The position numbers and the translations under genes are program-made. 64,000 nt of DNA, from the NCBI GenBank assembly GCA_024234435.1, contig JACKOF010000002.1, positions 1-64,000 of the forward strand, read 5' to 3'. Positions 35,525-44,831 of this stretch are shown piece by piece; position 1 is the stretch's first letter; each line of letters starts with the position of its first letter. Source of the DNA: Pseudomonadales bacterium. Lineage in GTDB: Bacteria; Pseudomonadota; Gammaproteobacteria; Pseudomonadales; Porticoccaceae. The notes beneath the pieces were generated by a model that saw only the letters and a program-made list of their open reading frames with translations, did no database searches and was not told the origin of the DNA.

Positions 35525-35764
35525 TTACCGCTGTTGCCACTCACTGGTTGTGAACGTTTTAATATTGACTGCGTGCATAGCGCCACTGGCTATTTGTTCG
35601 CTGAGAGCTGCATAGACCTTCTGCTGCCGCTGGACTGCCCGCAACCCTTCAAAACAATCGCCGACAACAACCAGATTGAAGTGGCTGCCATCGCTCTCTA
35701 CTGTCACGTCACAATCGGAAAACTCTTCAAGTAACAACTGCTTAACCTGGTCTGGATGCATCAC
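35525..35764 (-). CDS. ibaG: BolA-family protein IbaG
   Basis: The 79-residue protein is a BolA domain with VESDGSHFNLVVVGDCFEGLRAVQRQQKVYAALSE-type spacing; the conserved His is in the last strand region (GAMHAVNIKTFT). BolA proteins bind monothiol glutaredoxins with an iron-sulfur cluster. It sits between mlaC and murA, the IbaG (YrbA) position. Confidence 0.93.
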   Translation of the reverse strand: MMHPDQVKQLLLEEFSDCDVTVESDGSHFNLVVVGDCFEGLRAVQRQQKVYAALSEQIASGAMHAVNIKTFTTSEWQQR

Positions 35765-35817
35765 TCATGGCCTTATAACTGTTAAAAATTTATGTTGCGT
35801 TTTTTCCACGGCGACAT

Positions 35818-36450
35818 TCAGGCACCGCTTTCAGACGACACACTCCAGTCATCAATCACACGATCCAGATCACCATTAAACTTCTGAGCGCGTTGAATAA
35901 ACTGGTTGCGAAAAGTTTTACCGAGATTGACTCCGTTGATAATCACGTTGGTGATTTTCCACTCGCCACTGCGCTTCTGCCCCATGGTATATTGCAAAGG
36001 GTAATTGCCGTCTTCACCACGAATTTCCTGCAAAACATGAACCGTTCTGCGCCCTGAAAGATCTTCGTTCGGTGGTAGCACAACGATATCCTGTTGACCA
36101 AATGCAACCAGCCCCCCGCCATAGGTTTCAACCAGATCACGCCGAAATCTCATCACAAACCGGTCAAGCTGCTCCGGTGTTGCCTGTTTCCGATAAGGGC
36201 CCATAACGTTGTAGGAAATCCACTTGAAATCCAGTGCCTCATCAAGCAAACCTTCAAGCGCCAGATAAAACGGTTGTGGGTCTTGCTCGAAACCAACACG
36301 ATACTGGTCGATGGTAGAAACCAGCTTGACCGTCATCTGTTCAACCACTTCGTGGGCTGTCACTTCATCATTTGCCACGGCTGATGCCGAGCAACCTGCA
36401 ACAAGAAGCCATAATGCAGTTACTGTTATCCCAACCTTTTTAATCCACAT
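35818..36450 (-). CDS. mlaC: Phospholipid-transport substrate-binding protein MlaC
   Basis: The 210-residue periplasmic protein has a signal peptide (KVGITVTALWLLVAGCSASAVA) and the MlaC/Ttg2D core: ISYNVMGPYRKQATPEQLDRFV, RRTVHVLQEI and EWKITNVIINGVNLGKTFRNQF. It shuttles phospholipid between the MlaFEDB inner-membrane complex and outer-membrane MlaA. The Cys of AGCS could alternatively be a lipobox. No mlaF, mlaE or mlaD lies upstream and no mlaB between mlaC and ibaG, so it is separated from its usual partners. Confidence 0.9.
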   Translation of the reverse strand: MWIKKVGITVTALWLLVAGCSASAVANDEVTAHEVVEQMTVKLVSTIDQYRVGFEQDPQPFYLALEGLLDEALDFKWISYNVMGPYRKQATPEQLDRFVMRFRRDLVETYGGGLVAFGQQDIVVLPPNEDLSGRRTVHVLQEIRGEDGNYPLQYTMGQKRSGEWKITNVIINGVNLGKTFRNQFIQRAQKFNGDLDRVIDDWSVSSESGA

Positions 36451-36663
36451 GTTTACCTGTTCCTTTTTTCAATCTCTACGGGAGCGCTGACCCGAAGCCA
36501 TCGCCAACAGAGTATTGGACACAAAAAAAACTGCCCGGTGCCGTCACCCGATCCAACAGCACACACAAAGAAAACTACTGACTTTGGAAGGCGCGCACTA
36601 TACCATTGCCAGCCTTTTTTCGAAATACATTCACATCATTCAAAACGAGATTGACTACTGTTC

Positions 36664-37647
36664 ATGGAAAGCCTGTTTGCCGCCTTTATGTCGCTGATTT
36701 TTGGCCTGTTGGGGCTACTTTGGGGTGCTGACCGCTTCGTGACAGGTAGTGCAGGGGCTGCCCGCAATTTCGGCATTGCGCCGATGGTGATTGGCCTCAC
36801 TGTTGTTTCAATCGGAACATCTGCGCCAGAAATTATCGTCGCCATTAACGCCGCATTGAAAGATGCCGGAGATATGGCAGTAGGCAATGCCATCGGATCA
36901 AACCTGGCCAATATCGGTATGGTTCTGGGCATTACCGCTATTGTTGCACCCATTCCGGTTCAAAAGCACCTGATTCAGCAGGAGAGCCCGGTACTGCTGA
37001 TCATAACCCTGTTTGCCGGTTACTGCCTGATTGACGGCGCCCTCAGTCGAACCGATGGTTGGATGCTGCTGCTGGCGCTGATTCCGCTGCTGATTCTGAC
37101 TGTTCGTTACAAGAAAGAGCACCCCAACCCGGAAGAAATGGAAGAAGCTGAGTCGATTCCGGATATTTCAACAGCCGCCGCCATTATGTGGTTTGCCATC
37201 GGCCTCGGTGTGCTGTTGGTGAGTTCCGAAATTCTGGTGTGGGGCGCCAAATCCATAGCCCACCACTTTGGTGTGAGCCAGCTGATCATAGGCCTCACAG
37301 TCGTTGCTGTTGGCACCAGCCTCCCGGAGCTGGCGGCCTCGGTGATGAGCGCCGTTCGCGGACACCACGATATTGCCCTGGGAAATATCTTCGGCTCTAA
37401 CCTGTTCAATCTGATGGCTGTGATGTCCATGCCAGGCATTATTGCGCCATTAGCACTGAGCAATGCTGTCTTTTATCGGGATTACCTGGCAATGGCCTCA
37501 ATAACCCTGGTGCTGATTGGCGGCATTGGTTGGTCATTATTGCAATCCAGCAGAACCGGACGGCCTGCACGCCTTTCCCGCGCCATGGGCATCGTGCTAC
37601 TGGTTTTGTACGCACTCTACTACGTGCTTCTGATTCCTACCCAATAG
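36664..37647 (+). CDS. yrbG: Calcium/sodium antiporter (YrbG/CaxA family)
   Basis: The 327-residue membrane protein has two inverted alpha-repeats of the Ca2+:cation antiporter family: GLTVVSIGTSAPEIIVAI with GNAIGSNLANIG, and GLTVVAVGTSLPELAASV with GNIFGSNLFNLM. These Glu-containing motifs bind the cation. About ten membrane segments are visible. It starts the conserved yrbG-kdsD-kdsC-lptC-lptA-lptB run and is divergent from mlaC. Confidence 0.94.
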   Translation: MESLFAAFMSLIFGLLGLLWGADRFVTGSAGAARNFGIAPMVIGLTVVSIGTSAPEIIVAINAALKDAGDMAVGNAIGSNLANIGMVLGITAIVAPIPVQKHLIQQESPVLLIITLFAGYCLIDGALSRTDGWMLLLALIPLLILTVRYKKEHPNPEEMEEAESIPDISTAAAIMWFAIGLGVLLVSSEILVWGAKSIAHHFGVSQLIIGLTVVAVGTSLPELAASVMSAVRGHHDIALGNIFGSNLFNLMAVMSMPGIIAPLALSNAVFYRDYLAMASITLVLIGGIGWSLLQSSRTGRPARLSRAMGIVLLVLYALYYVLLIPTQ

Positions 37648-37725
37648 CGCCACCCCCTTAATGGAGCTGCCCGAATCTTATCGTTATACTCTGCACCTGA
37701 TATTCGTTACCCACAGGAAACCCTG

Positions 37726-38697
37726 ATGCCCGACACCGATTTAGTGTGTATTGGTCAACGTACCATTCGAATGGAAGCTGAAGCCGTCACCGAGCTTGAA
37801 GGCCGTATCGGCGCTGACTTTATACGTGCCTGCGAGTTGATTATGGACTGCCAGGGACGGGTAATTGTCACGGGTATGGGCAAGTCCGGGCATATCGGCA
37901 GCAAAATCGCAGCGACGCTGGCCAGCACTGGCACACCGGCTTTCTTTGTCCACCCCGGAGAGGCGAGCCACGGCGACTTGGGCATGATTACCCGGAAGGA
38001 TGTGGTCATCGCGCTGTCCAATTCCGGTTCTACTGCCGAAGTTATCACGCTGCTGCCACTTATCAAACGCATGGGTATTCCACTCATCAGTATGACCGGC
38101 AACCCAGGTTCACCTCTGGCTCAGGCATCCGAAGCACACCTCGATGTCAGTATCAAAAACGAAGCCTGCCCACTGGGGCTGGCACCCACTTCCAGCACAA
38201 CAGCTACACTGGTAATGGGCGATGCGCTGGCTATCGCACTGTTAGAGGCCCGCGGGTTTGGCGCTGAGGATTTTGCTTTCTCACACCCTGGCGGTGCGCT
38301 GGGCAGAAAACTGCTGCTGAAGGTGGAAGATATTATGCACAGCGGGAACGAAATACCCAGAGTCGCAGAGGGCACGCCCTTACGTGAAGCGCTATTGGTA
38401 ATGACCGAAAAAGGCTTTGGCATGACAACCGTTGTCAGTGATGACAATGAACTTTTGGGCGTTTTTACTGATGGCGACCTACGTCGCACAATTGATCAGA
38501 ACATTGATATCAACAATACTCCTATCGGCAAAACCATGCACCGCGGTGGCACAACCATCAACCGGAACATGCTTGCCGCTGAGGCCCTGAAGATAATGGA
38601 AGACAAAAAAATCACTGCTCTGGTCATCGAGGATAACGAGCATCACCCGGTGGGCGTCCTGCACATGCACGATATTCTCCGCGCAGGCGTGATGTAA
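37726..38697 (+). CDS. kdsD: Arabinose-5-phosphate isomerase
   Basis: KdsD makes arabinose 5-phosphate from ribulose 5-phosphate for Kdo synthesis. The 323-residue protein has an N-terminal SIS domain (VIVTGMGKSGHIGSKIAATL, HPGEASHGDLGMI, ALSNSGSTAEV) and two C-terminal CBS domains (from about residue 205). The Kdo genes kdsC and lptC follow. Confidence 0.96.
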   Translation: MPDTDLVCIGQRTIRMEAEAVTELEGRIGADFIRACELIMDCQGRVIVTGMGKSGHIGSKIAATLASTGTPAFFVHPGEASHGDLGMITRKDVVIALSNSGSTAEVITLLPLIKRMGIPLISMTGNPGSPLAQASEAHLDVSIKNEACPLGLAPTSSTTATLVMGDALAIALLEARGFGAEDFAFSHPGGALGRKLLLKVEDIMHSGNEIPRVAEGTPLREALLVMTEKGFGMTTVVSDDNELLGVFTDGDLRRTIDQNIDINNTPIGKTMHRGGTTINRNMLAAEALKIMEDKKITALVIEDNEHHPVGVLHMHDILRAGVM

Positions 38698-38716
38698 ACA
38701 AGAGGACTTACCCATA

Positions 38717-39250
38717 ATGCCGACACCTTCTGAGCAAGTTATCAAAAAAGCCAGAAATATCCGACTGTTGTTGCTGGATGTCGATGGCGTATTAACGGAT
38801 GGCCGTCTTTACTACGATGAAACAGGGAACGAGCAAAAGGCTTTTAATATTCAGGATGGTCTGGGCATCAAACTGCTACAGCGAAATGGCATCGAAGTCG
38901 GCATTATTACCGGCCGCTCTTCTGCCCTGTTGACACGCCGAGCCACCGAACTGGGTATCAAACTGGTCGTGCAGGGCCGTGAAGACAAGCTGACCGCCCT
39001 GCAGGAAATTCTGGCAGAGCATGACTTCAGTATGGAACAAATTGCGTTCCTCGGTGATGATCTGCCCGACCTGGCGGTTATCCGAAAGGTAGGGCTGGGA
39101 GCAACGCCAGCCAATGGCAATCATTTTGTTGCCCGCCATGCCGACTGGCAGACAGCCGCAGCTGGCGGCAATGGCGCAGTTCGCGAACTGGCTGAACTGA
39201 TTCTGGATGCCCAGCAAAAACTGGCGCCAACACTGGCGGAATACCTCTAA
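38717..39250 (+). CDS. kdsC: 3-deoxy-D-manno-octulosonate 8-phosphate phosphatase
   Basis: This 177-residue HAD phosphatase has motif I LLLDVDGVLTDGRL, motif II in GIITGRSSALL and motif IV FLGDDLPDLAVI. It removes phosphate from Kdo-8-P. It has no cap domain, as expected for the tetrameric C0 class. The stop overlaps the lptC start by one base. Confidence 0.96.
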   Translation: MPTPSEQVIKKARNIRLLLLDVDGVLTDGRLYYDETGNEQKAFNIQDGLGIKLLQRNGIEVGIITGRSSALLTRRATELGIKLVVQGREDKLTALQEILAEHDFSMEQIAFLGDDLPDLAVIRKVGLGATPANGNHFVARHADWQTAAAGGNGAVRELAELILDAQQKLAPTLAEYL

Positions 39251-39825
39251 TGCGCCGCCTGATTTTCACTGCAGCCCTGCTCATTAGCTGTGGCGTTTTT
39301 TTGTTGCTTTGGGACTCACCACCAGAAAAGTTTCTCTCGCCCATCACAACCAAAACCCCGGACAAGCTGCCCGAAGCTGATGGTTACATGCTTGACACGG
39401 ATACCAAAAAGTACAACCAGGAAGGGCTGCTCAACTACACACTCAAAACATCGGAAACCCGGTATTTCAAGCGCCGAGATCGGTTTGAAATGGACACACC
39501 GGAGATGGTGGTTTTTGATATTAAAAACCCGCTGCGCCCCTGGCAGGTAGCGTCCAGGAACGGTGAAGTTTTCCAGGGAGGCGAAAAAGTGCTGCTCACA
39601 GGGGATGTCTATGCCTGGCAGAACACAAACTTCAATGCCCGAAATGAACTCCGCTCGCAACAACTGGTCTTGTTTCCTGACAAGCATGTGGCCGAATCAA
39701 AAAAGCATGTCCTTATTACCACACCCGACGGACAAACTGCAGGCACTGGCATGTGGGCCAATCTGCAACAGGAACGTTTCAAGTTACTAAAGAAAGTCAA
39801 AGGAATACATCGTGCAAAACCTTAA
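39250..39825 (+). CDS. lptC: LPS export protein LptC
   Basis: The 191-residue bitopic protein has one N-terminal membrane anchor (LIFTAALLISCGVFLLL) and a periplasmic beta-jellyroll. Typical segments are YMLDTDTKKYNQEGLLNYTL and GEKVLLTGDVYAWQ. It couples the LptBFG transporter to the LptA bridge. It overlaps lptA by 14 bases. Confidence 0.92.
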   Translation: MRRLIFTAALLISCGVFLLLWDSPPEKFLSPITTKTPDKLPEADGYMLDTDTKKYNQEGLLNYTLKTSETRYFKRRDRFEMDTPEMVVFDIKNPLRPWQVASRNGEVFQGGEKVLLTGDVYAWQNTNFNARNELRSQQLVLFPDKHVAESKKHVLITTPDGQTAGTGMWANLQQERFKLLKKVKGIHRAKP

Positions 39826-40336
39826 CAAGATACTGGCATTTTGCCTGCTCTGCACTCTGGCAGGCCCGCTTTACAGTCTCCCCGATGATCGCCAGAAACC
39901 GATTCATATCGAGTCTAACCAGGCAGAACGGGATGAAAAAGGAGGCACGACCGTTTATGAAGGCAACGTCATTATCAAGCAGGGCACCATTCTCATACGA
40001 GCGGAAAAAGTCACTGTATTCTCGACTACCGAGGGCGTCAGTAAAATTATCTGCAAAGGAAAACCTGCCCACTACCAGCAATTGCCAAAAATGGATGGCA
40101 GCATGGTGCTGGCAAGCGGTAACACCATTGAGTACCGTCCTGCCCTTGATCAGATTCAACTAATAGACAATGCCAGCCTGGAGCAGGATGGCACCATCAT
40201 CACCGGTGAACGTATAGACTACGATGTCACCTCGGAGGTCCTCAAGGCTAAAAGTGACAATACCGGCAGGAAACGGATTCAAATGCTTATCCCACCTACC
40301 CCCCAGGCAAAATCGGCCAATAAGGAGACAAACTAA
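39812..40336 (+). CDS. lptA: LPS transport periplasmic protein LptA
   Basis: The 174-residue protein has a signal peptide (ILAFCLLCTLAGPLYS) and an OstA-like beta-jellyroll: PIHIESNQAERDEKGGTTVYEGNV and IEYRPALDQIQLIDNASLEQDG. It forms the periplasmic bridge that carries LPS from LptC to LptD. It starts with GTG inside lptC and ends overlapping lptB by one base. Confidence 0.93.
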   Translation: MQNLNKILAFCLLCTLAGPLYSLPDDRQKPIHIESNQAERDEKGGTTVYEGNVIIKQGTILIRAEKVTVFSTTEGVSKIICKGKPAHYQQLPKMDGSMVLASGNTIEYRPALDQIQLIDNASLEQDGTIITGERIDYDVTSEVLKAKSDNTGRKRIQMLIPPTPQAKSANKETN

Positions 40337-41061
40337 TGGCCATACTCTCAGCCCAGCACCTTGCCAAAAGCTACAAAAAACGCCCTGTGATTCAGGATGT
40401 GTCGATGACCGTCGAGAGCGGAACCATCGTGGGGCTACTCGGGCCAAACGGGGCTGGCAAGACCACCTGTTTCTATATGATTGTCGGACTGGTGCCTCAG
40501 GATAGCGGCTCTATCTGCATCGATGATGAGGATATTACCCATCTGCCCATGCATGGCCGGGCCAGAAAAGGCATCGGCTACCTGCCGCAAGAGGCGTCAG
40601 TATTTCGAAAAATGAGCGTTCAGAACAATATCCTGGCCATTCTTGAAACCCGCGATGATTTGACCCGAGAACAACGCAAGGAAAAACTTGAATCGCTATT
40701 ACATGAATTTCATATTACTCACATCCGCGACAGCCTGGGAATGAGTTTATCCGGCGGTGAGCGCCGCAGAGTAGAAATCGCCCGGGCATTGGCTATGGAG
40801 CCAGAGTTTATTTTGCTGGATGAGCCGTTTGCCGGTGTAGATCCGATATCAGTAAATGACATCAAGCTGATTATTCGACACCTCCGCGATAAGGGTATCG
40901 GTGTCTTGATAACCGACCACAACGTCAGGGAAACCCTCGACATATGCCAGCATGCCTACATTGTTGGGGAAGGTCGGGTCATCGCTGAAGGTCATGCGGC
41001 AGAAATTCTCAGTAATCAGCAAGTCAGAGACACCTATCTGGGTGAAAACTTTTCTCTCTAG
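40336..41061 (+). CDS. lptB: LPS export ABC transporter ATPase LptB
   Basis: The 241-residue ATPase has Walker A GPNGAGKTTCF, Q-loop LPQEASVF, signature LSGGERRRVEIARA and Walker B FILLDEPFAGVDP. It powers extraction of LPS from the inner membrane with LptFG, whose genes are not in this window. It closes a tightly overlapping lptC-lptA-lptB group. Confidence 0.97.
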   Translation: MAILSAQHLAKSYKKRPVIQDVSMTVESGTIVGLLGPNGAGKTTCFYMIVGLVPQDSGSICIDDEDITHLPMHGRARKGIGYLPQEASVFRKMSVQNNILAILETRDDLTREQRKEKLESLLHEFHITHIRDSLGMSLSGGERRRVEIARALAMEPEFILLDEPFAGVDPISVNDIKLIIRHLRDKGIGVLITDHNVRETLDICQHAYIVGEGRVIAEGHAAEILSNQQVRDTYLGENFSL

Positions 41062-41133
41062 CAAGCTGTCTGGCCCGCTAGATCAACGCCGAGGCGCAGT
41101 TCGCGAAACTTCACAAGAAACCAAAAAAAAGCA

Positions 41134-41150
41134 TGGCACAAGAATTGCTT
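41134..41150 (+). promoter_or_regulatory. Candidate sigma-54 promoter upstream of rpoN
   Basis: TGGCAC at 41134 and TTGCTT at 41145 place GG and GC exactly ten bases apart, matching the -24/-12 consensus TGGCAC-N5-TTGCW. A transcript would start near 41160, about 50 bases before the rpoN start codon. This suggests sigma-54 acts on its own gene; no activator binding site was identified. Confidence 0.55.
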
Positions 41151-41211
41151 CACAGGATTGCCAGCGCTACACTGGACGCATCCTTAATGTCCGGAAGCAG
41201 TGACACCGCTC

Positions 41212-42675
41212 ATGAAACAGAGTTTGCAGTTAAAAATCGGTCAGCAACTGACCATGACGCCGCAACTGCAACAGGCAATCAAACTTCTTCAGCTTTCCTC
41301 GCTGGAATTACAACAGGAAATCCAACAGGCACTTTACTCCAACCCGCTGCTGGAAGTTGACGAAGACTCACCGGAATCGGGCCAGCAAGATGACGACAAC
41401 CGAAAATCGGCCTCATCGGAGGAAGAAACATCACCGCTGAACTCGTCGCCTGACGACGATCAACCCATCCCGACAGACCTGCCCGTCGACGCCAGTTGGG
41501 ATGATATTTACCCCACCGCGCCTACTACCAATCTGAGCAACAGCAGCAGTGATTATTCTGCCGACTTCGAAAGTTTTCACAGTGTCACCGAATCTCTCCA
41601 GGATCACCTTCACTGGCAACTGAACCTGACACCAATGTCCGACATTGATCGACATATTGGCACCACCATTATCGACGCCATCAGTCCCGATGGCCGACTT
41701 ACCCAGACACCGGCCGACCTTTGGGCAGCGCTGGACGATGATGAGATCGAACTGGACGAAGTGATTGCCGTTATTCACCGCATCCAGCAATTTGACCCAC
41801 CCGGGGTTGCCGCCAGCTCGCTACAGGAATGCCTGTCCATCCAGCTAAACCAGTTTTCAGAAAACACCCCTTTTCTGGCCGAAGCCAAGCTACTGGTGAC
41901 GCAATATCTGCCTCTGGTGGCCAACCGTGACTTTAAAACACTGACCAAAGCCACCGGCCTGAACAGTGACATACTTGAGTTCGCCATTGAGCTGATCCAG
42001 ACACTTAATCCGCTACCCGGTGACAGCATCGATAGTGCGGACGCGGGGTATGTGGTTCCAGATGCAAGAGTGGTCAAGCGCGATGGTTGCTGGCAGGTAT
42101 CACTCAATAGTGACGTGTCGCCGAAAATCTCGATTAACCAGCAATATGCTTCTCTCATCCGCCGCGCAGACAACAGTAACGACAACACCTTTCTTCGCAA
42201 CCATCTTCAGGAAGCCAAATGGTTTCTGCGCAGCCTTGAAAGCCGCAATGAAACCCTGCTCAGAGTGTCCTCCAGCATTGTCGAGCTACAGCAGGATTTT
42301 CTGGAGCACGGTGCCGAGGCAATGAAACCTATGATTCTGGCTGATATCGCCGAGAAACTGGAGCTTCATGAATCCACCATTTCTCGTGTTACCACACAGA
42401 AATATATCGATACCCCGCAAGGCATTTATGAGCTGAAATACTTCTTTTCCAGCCATGTAGGAACGACCGGTGGCGGGGAGTGTTCATCTACCGCTATTCG
42501 CGCTATCCTGAAGAAGATGATTAGCGCAGAAAACCCTTCAAAACCCCTCAGCGACAACAAGCTCGCGTCGTTACTTCAGGAACAGGGCATTGAAATTGCC
42601 CGTCGCACCGTGGCCAAATATCGCGAAGGAATGAACATTCCTTCATCCAGCGAACGCAGACAATTTAACAACTAA
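41212..42675 (+). CDS. rpoN: RNA polymerase sigma-54 factor
   Basis: The 487-residue protein has the Gln-rich region I (LQLKIGQQLTMTPQLQQAI), an acidic region II, the core-binding region III and the C-terminal DNA-binding part with the RpoN box ARRTVAKYRE. ATG 41212 fits the invariant family start (MKxSLQLKxGQQ); an in-frame GTG lies 12 bases earlier. It heads the rpoN-hpf-ptsN-rapZ-ptsO group. Confidence 0.97.
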   Translation: MKQSLQLKIGQQLTMTPQLQQAIKLLQLSSLELQQEIQQALYSNPLLEVDEDSPESGQQDDDNRKSASSEEETSPLNSSPDDDQPIPTDLPVDASWDDIYPTAPTTNLSNSSSDYSADFESFHSVTESLQDHLHWQLNLTPMSDIDRHIGTTIIDAISPDGRLTQTPADLWAALDDDEIELDEVIAVIHRIQQFDPPGVAASSLQECLSIQLNQFSENTPFLAEAKLLVTQYLPLVANRDFKTLTKATGLNSDILEFAIELIQTLNPLPGDSIDSADAGYVVPDARVVKRDGCWQVSLNSDVSPKISINQQYASLIRRADNSNDNTFLRNHLQEAKWFLRSLESRNETLLRVSSSIVELQQDFLEHGAEAMKPMILADIAEKLELHESTISRVTTQKYIDTPQGIYELKYFFSSHVGTTGGGECSSTAIRAILKKMISAENPSKPLSDNKLASLLQEQGIEIARRTVAKYREGMNIPSSSERRQFNN

Positions 42676-42703
42676 ACAGCTAGTATTCACTAAGGAGAAA
42701 CAC

Positions 42704-42991
42704 ATGCAACTTAACATCAGTGGACACCATCTCGACATCACTGACGCCATTAACGATTATGTCGTGAACAAGCTCTCCCGTCTGGAGCGCCATCATGATC
42801 GCATCACCAGCACCAATGTTATTCTTTCCGTTGACAAACTGATTCAAAAAGCGGAGGCCACCGTACATGTCAGTGGCGGTGAATTTTTTGCCAACGCCGA
42901 GCATGAAGACCTGTATGCTGCGATTGATGATCTTACCGACAAACTGGATCGTCAGCTGATCAAACACAAGGAAAAAAACCGCGGCCGATAA
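42704..42991 (+). CDS. hpf: Ribosome hibernation promoting factor, short form
   Basis: The 95-residue protein belongs to the HPF/YfiA family, with LNISGHHLDITDAINDYV and FANAEHEDLYAAIDDLTDKLDRQL. The short form promotes 100S ribosome dimers together with RMF. It has a good GGAGAA element upstream and sits directly after rpoN as in most gammaproteobacteria. Confidence 0.95.
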   Translation: MQLNISGHHLDITDAINDYVVNKLSRLERHHDRITSTNVILSVDKLIQKAEATVHVSGGEFFANAEHEDLYAAIDDLTDKLDRQLIKHKEKNRGR

Positions 42992-43024
42992 CCTCAACCA
43001 CCTCTAAATCAAGCAGTAATCACC

Positions 43025-43483
43025 ATGGAAATAGCCAATATTCTGACCCCGGAGTACACACTGTGTGCTGCCCCTGGCGGCAGTAAAAAACGTGTTCTGG
43101 AGTACCTGTCACATTTTGTTGCCGACAATATTGACAGCATTGACGCCGACTCCCTCTACCACCAGTTCCTCGCGCGCGAAAAGCTGGGTAGCACCGGCAT
43201 CGGCCACGGGGTTGCCATTCCTCACTGCCGTGTCAGTGGTTGCCAGCAAATTCGGGCAGCGTTACTGAAACTGGAAAGCCCGGTGGATTTCGACGCTATT
43301 GATGATAAGCCTGTGGATCTGGTGTTCGCGCTAGTGGTGCCTGAAGAACAGAATGACGAGCATTTGAAAACCCTGTCATCCATCGCCGAGCTGCTACAGC
43401 ACAGTGAAAAACGCCAACAGCTTCGCGACGCCACGACCAGTCAGGCACTCTACCAATCTGCTGTTACAAGACAGCAAAGCTAA
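43025..43483 (+). CDS. ptsN: Nitrogen-PTS enzyme IIA
   Basis: The 152-residue EIIA(Ntr) protein has the phosphorylated His in GIGHGVAIPHCRV and the family region FALVVPEEQNDEHLKTLSSIAELL. It receives phosphate from NPr and regulates potassium transport, nitrogen and envelope responses rather than carrying sugar. It lies between hpf and rapZ. Confidence 0.95.
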   Translation: MEIANILTPEYTLCAAPGGSKKRVLEYLSHFVADNIDSIDADSLYHQFLAREKLGSTGIGHGVAIPHCRVSGCQQIRAALLKLESPVDFDAIDDKPVDLVFALVVPEEQNDEHLKTLSSIAELLQHSEKRQQLRDATTSQALYQSAVTRQQS

Positions 43484-43495
43484 TAGGGCACCGGT

Positions 43496-44356
43496 ATGCG
43501 ACTGGTTATCATCAGTGGAAGGTCAGGCTCAGGAAAAAGCACTGCTCTCAATGTGCTCGAGGATGTCGGCTTCACCTGTATCGATAACCTGCCCGCCAGC
43601 TTGCTGCCCAACCTTATCCAGCAGACCGTCAATGACAAGAAGCAGATTTGGCCAAACAAGATAGCTGTTGGTATTGATGCACGCAATGTGCTGGGCAATC
43701 TTGGTGATTTACCCGCCATTATCAAACAGCTCCAGCTCGACGGAATTCATAGCGAAATCATTTTTCTGGATGCACGCAGCCCCGTCATCATCCAACGCTT
43801 TAGCGAAACCCGTCGCAAACACCCGCTCAGCAGCGGCACAGTCGATCTGAAAGAAGCGATCAAACTGGAAAGCAAGATGCTGGAGCCACTGGCAGACATT
43901 GCCACCCGAAAAATAGACACCAGCACCCTGACCCTGCACCAGCTGCGAGATATCATTAAAAAGCACATCGCACCGGACACTCAGGGAGAACTGGCTGTTC
44001 TGTTCGAATCTTTTGGTTTCAAGCGCGGCGTTCCGGTAGATGCGGACTTTGTTTTCGATGTGCGATGCCTGCCCAACCCCTACTGGAAACCGGAATTACG
44101 GGGCTACAGCGGTAATGATCAACCGGTCATTGAGTTTCTTGAAACACAACCCGATGTGGCTCATATGCTTGCTGATATCAATGGCTACCTGAGTCGCTGG
44201 ATTCCTCAGTTTCAGGCCAGCAATCGCAGTTACCTGACCATCGCCATTGGCTGCACTGGTGGTCAGCACCGCTCTGTCTATATCGCCAATCAGTTGGGAA
44301 AATTTTTCAGCAACCGACTACCCAATATTCAGGTTCGCCACCGTGAACTTTCATAA
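43496..44356 (+). CDS. rapZ: RNase adapter protein RapZ
   Basis: The 286-residue protein has the Walker A loop SGRSGSGKSTAL and Walker B-like FLDARSPVI. The C-terminal domain has RYLPNPYW-like CLPNPYWKPELRGYSG and GCTGGQHRSVYIANQL. In E. coli RapZ senses glucosamine-6-phosphate and guides RNase E to the GlmZ small RNA. It lies 12 bases after ptsN. Confidence 0.95.
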   Translation: MRLVIISGRSGSGKSTALNVLEDVGFTCIDNLPASLLPNLIQQTVNDKKQIWPNKIAVGIDARNVLGNLGDLPAIIKQLQLDGIHSEIIFLDARSPVIIQRFSETRRKHPLSSGTVDLKEAIKLESKMLEPLADIATRKIDTSTLTLHQLRDIIKKHIAPDTQGELAVLFESFGFKRGVPVDADFVFDVRCLPNPYWKPELRGYSGNDQPVIEFLETQPDVAHMLADINGYLSRWIPQFQASNRSYLTIAIGCTGGQHRSVYIANQLGKFFSNRLPNIQVRHRELS

Positions 44357-44433
44357 TATTTCCCGTTATTTACCCATCAATAACATACCAGAGCGACTTG
44401 ACTTCAAGTGCCAGCTCAGGCATTTATAGCCCC

Positions 44434-44706
44434 ATGATTGAGTGCGAAATAAAAATTATTAATAAACTCGGCCTGCACGCACGCGCGGCGGCCAAACTTG
44501 CCTCAACTGCAGGCAGATACGCCGCTGCGATTCAAACGGGCCACAGCCTTGAAAAACTGGTCGACGCCAAAAGCGTGATGTCGCTGATGCTATTGGCTGC
44601 AAGCCAGGATACCGTTTTGCATTTCCGCTTTAATGGTGAAGATGAAGACGCCGCACACGACAATATCTGCCAACTGATTGCCGACCGCTTCGGCGAAAGT
44701 GAATAA
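44434..44706 (+). CDS. ptsO: Nitrogen-PTS phosphocarrier NPr
   Basis: The 90-residue HPr-like protein has the phosphorylatable His in LGLHARAAAKL and the Ser region KSVMSLMLLAA. It transfers phosphate from EI(Ntr) to PtsN. ATG 44434 gives the normal HPr length; an upstream in-frame start would add residues absent from the family. Confidence 0.94.
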   Translation: MIECEIKIINKLGLHARAAAKLASTAGRYAAAIQTGHSLEKLVDAKSVMSLMLLAASQDTVLHFRFNGEDEDAAHDNICQLIADRFGESE

Positions 44707-44831
44707 TCACTTACGCTCATTCCAATTTATTTTAGGCACCTTCTTCTCCAGCAAGCCTGGCACACTGTTATTTTCGCTTTGCGGTCAGTAAACTAACGCC
44801 ACTCAACCACTGATCCGGAGTTCTGGATAAT

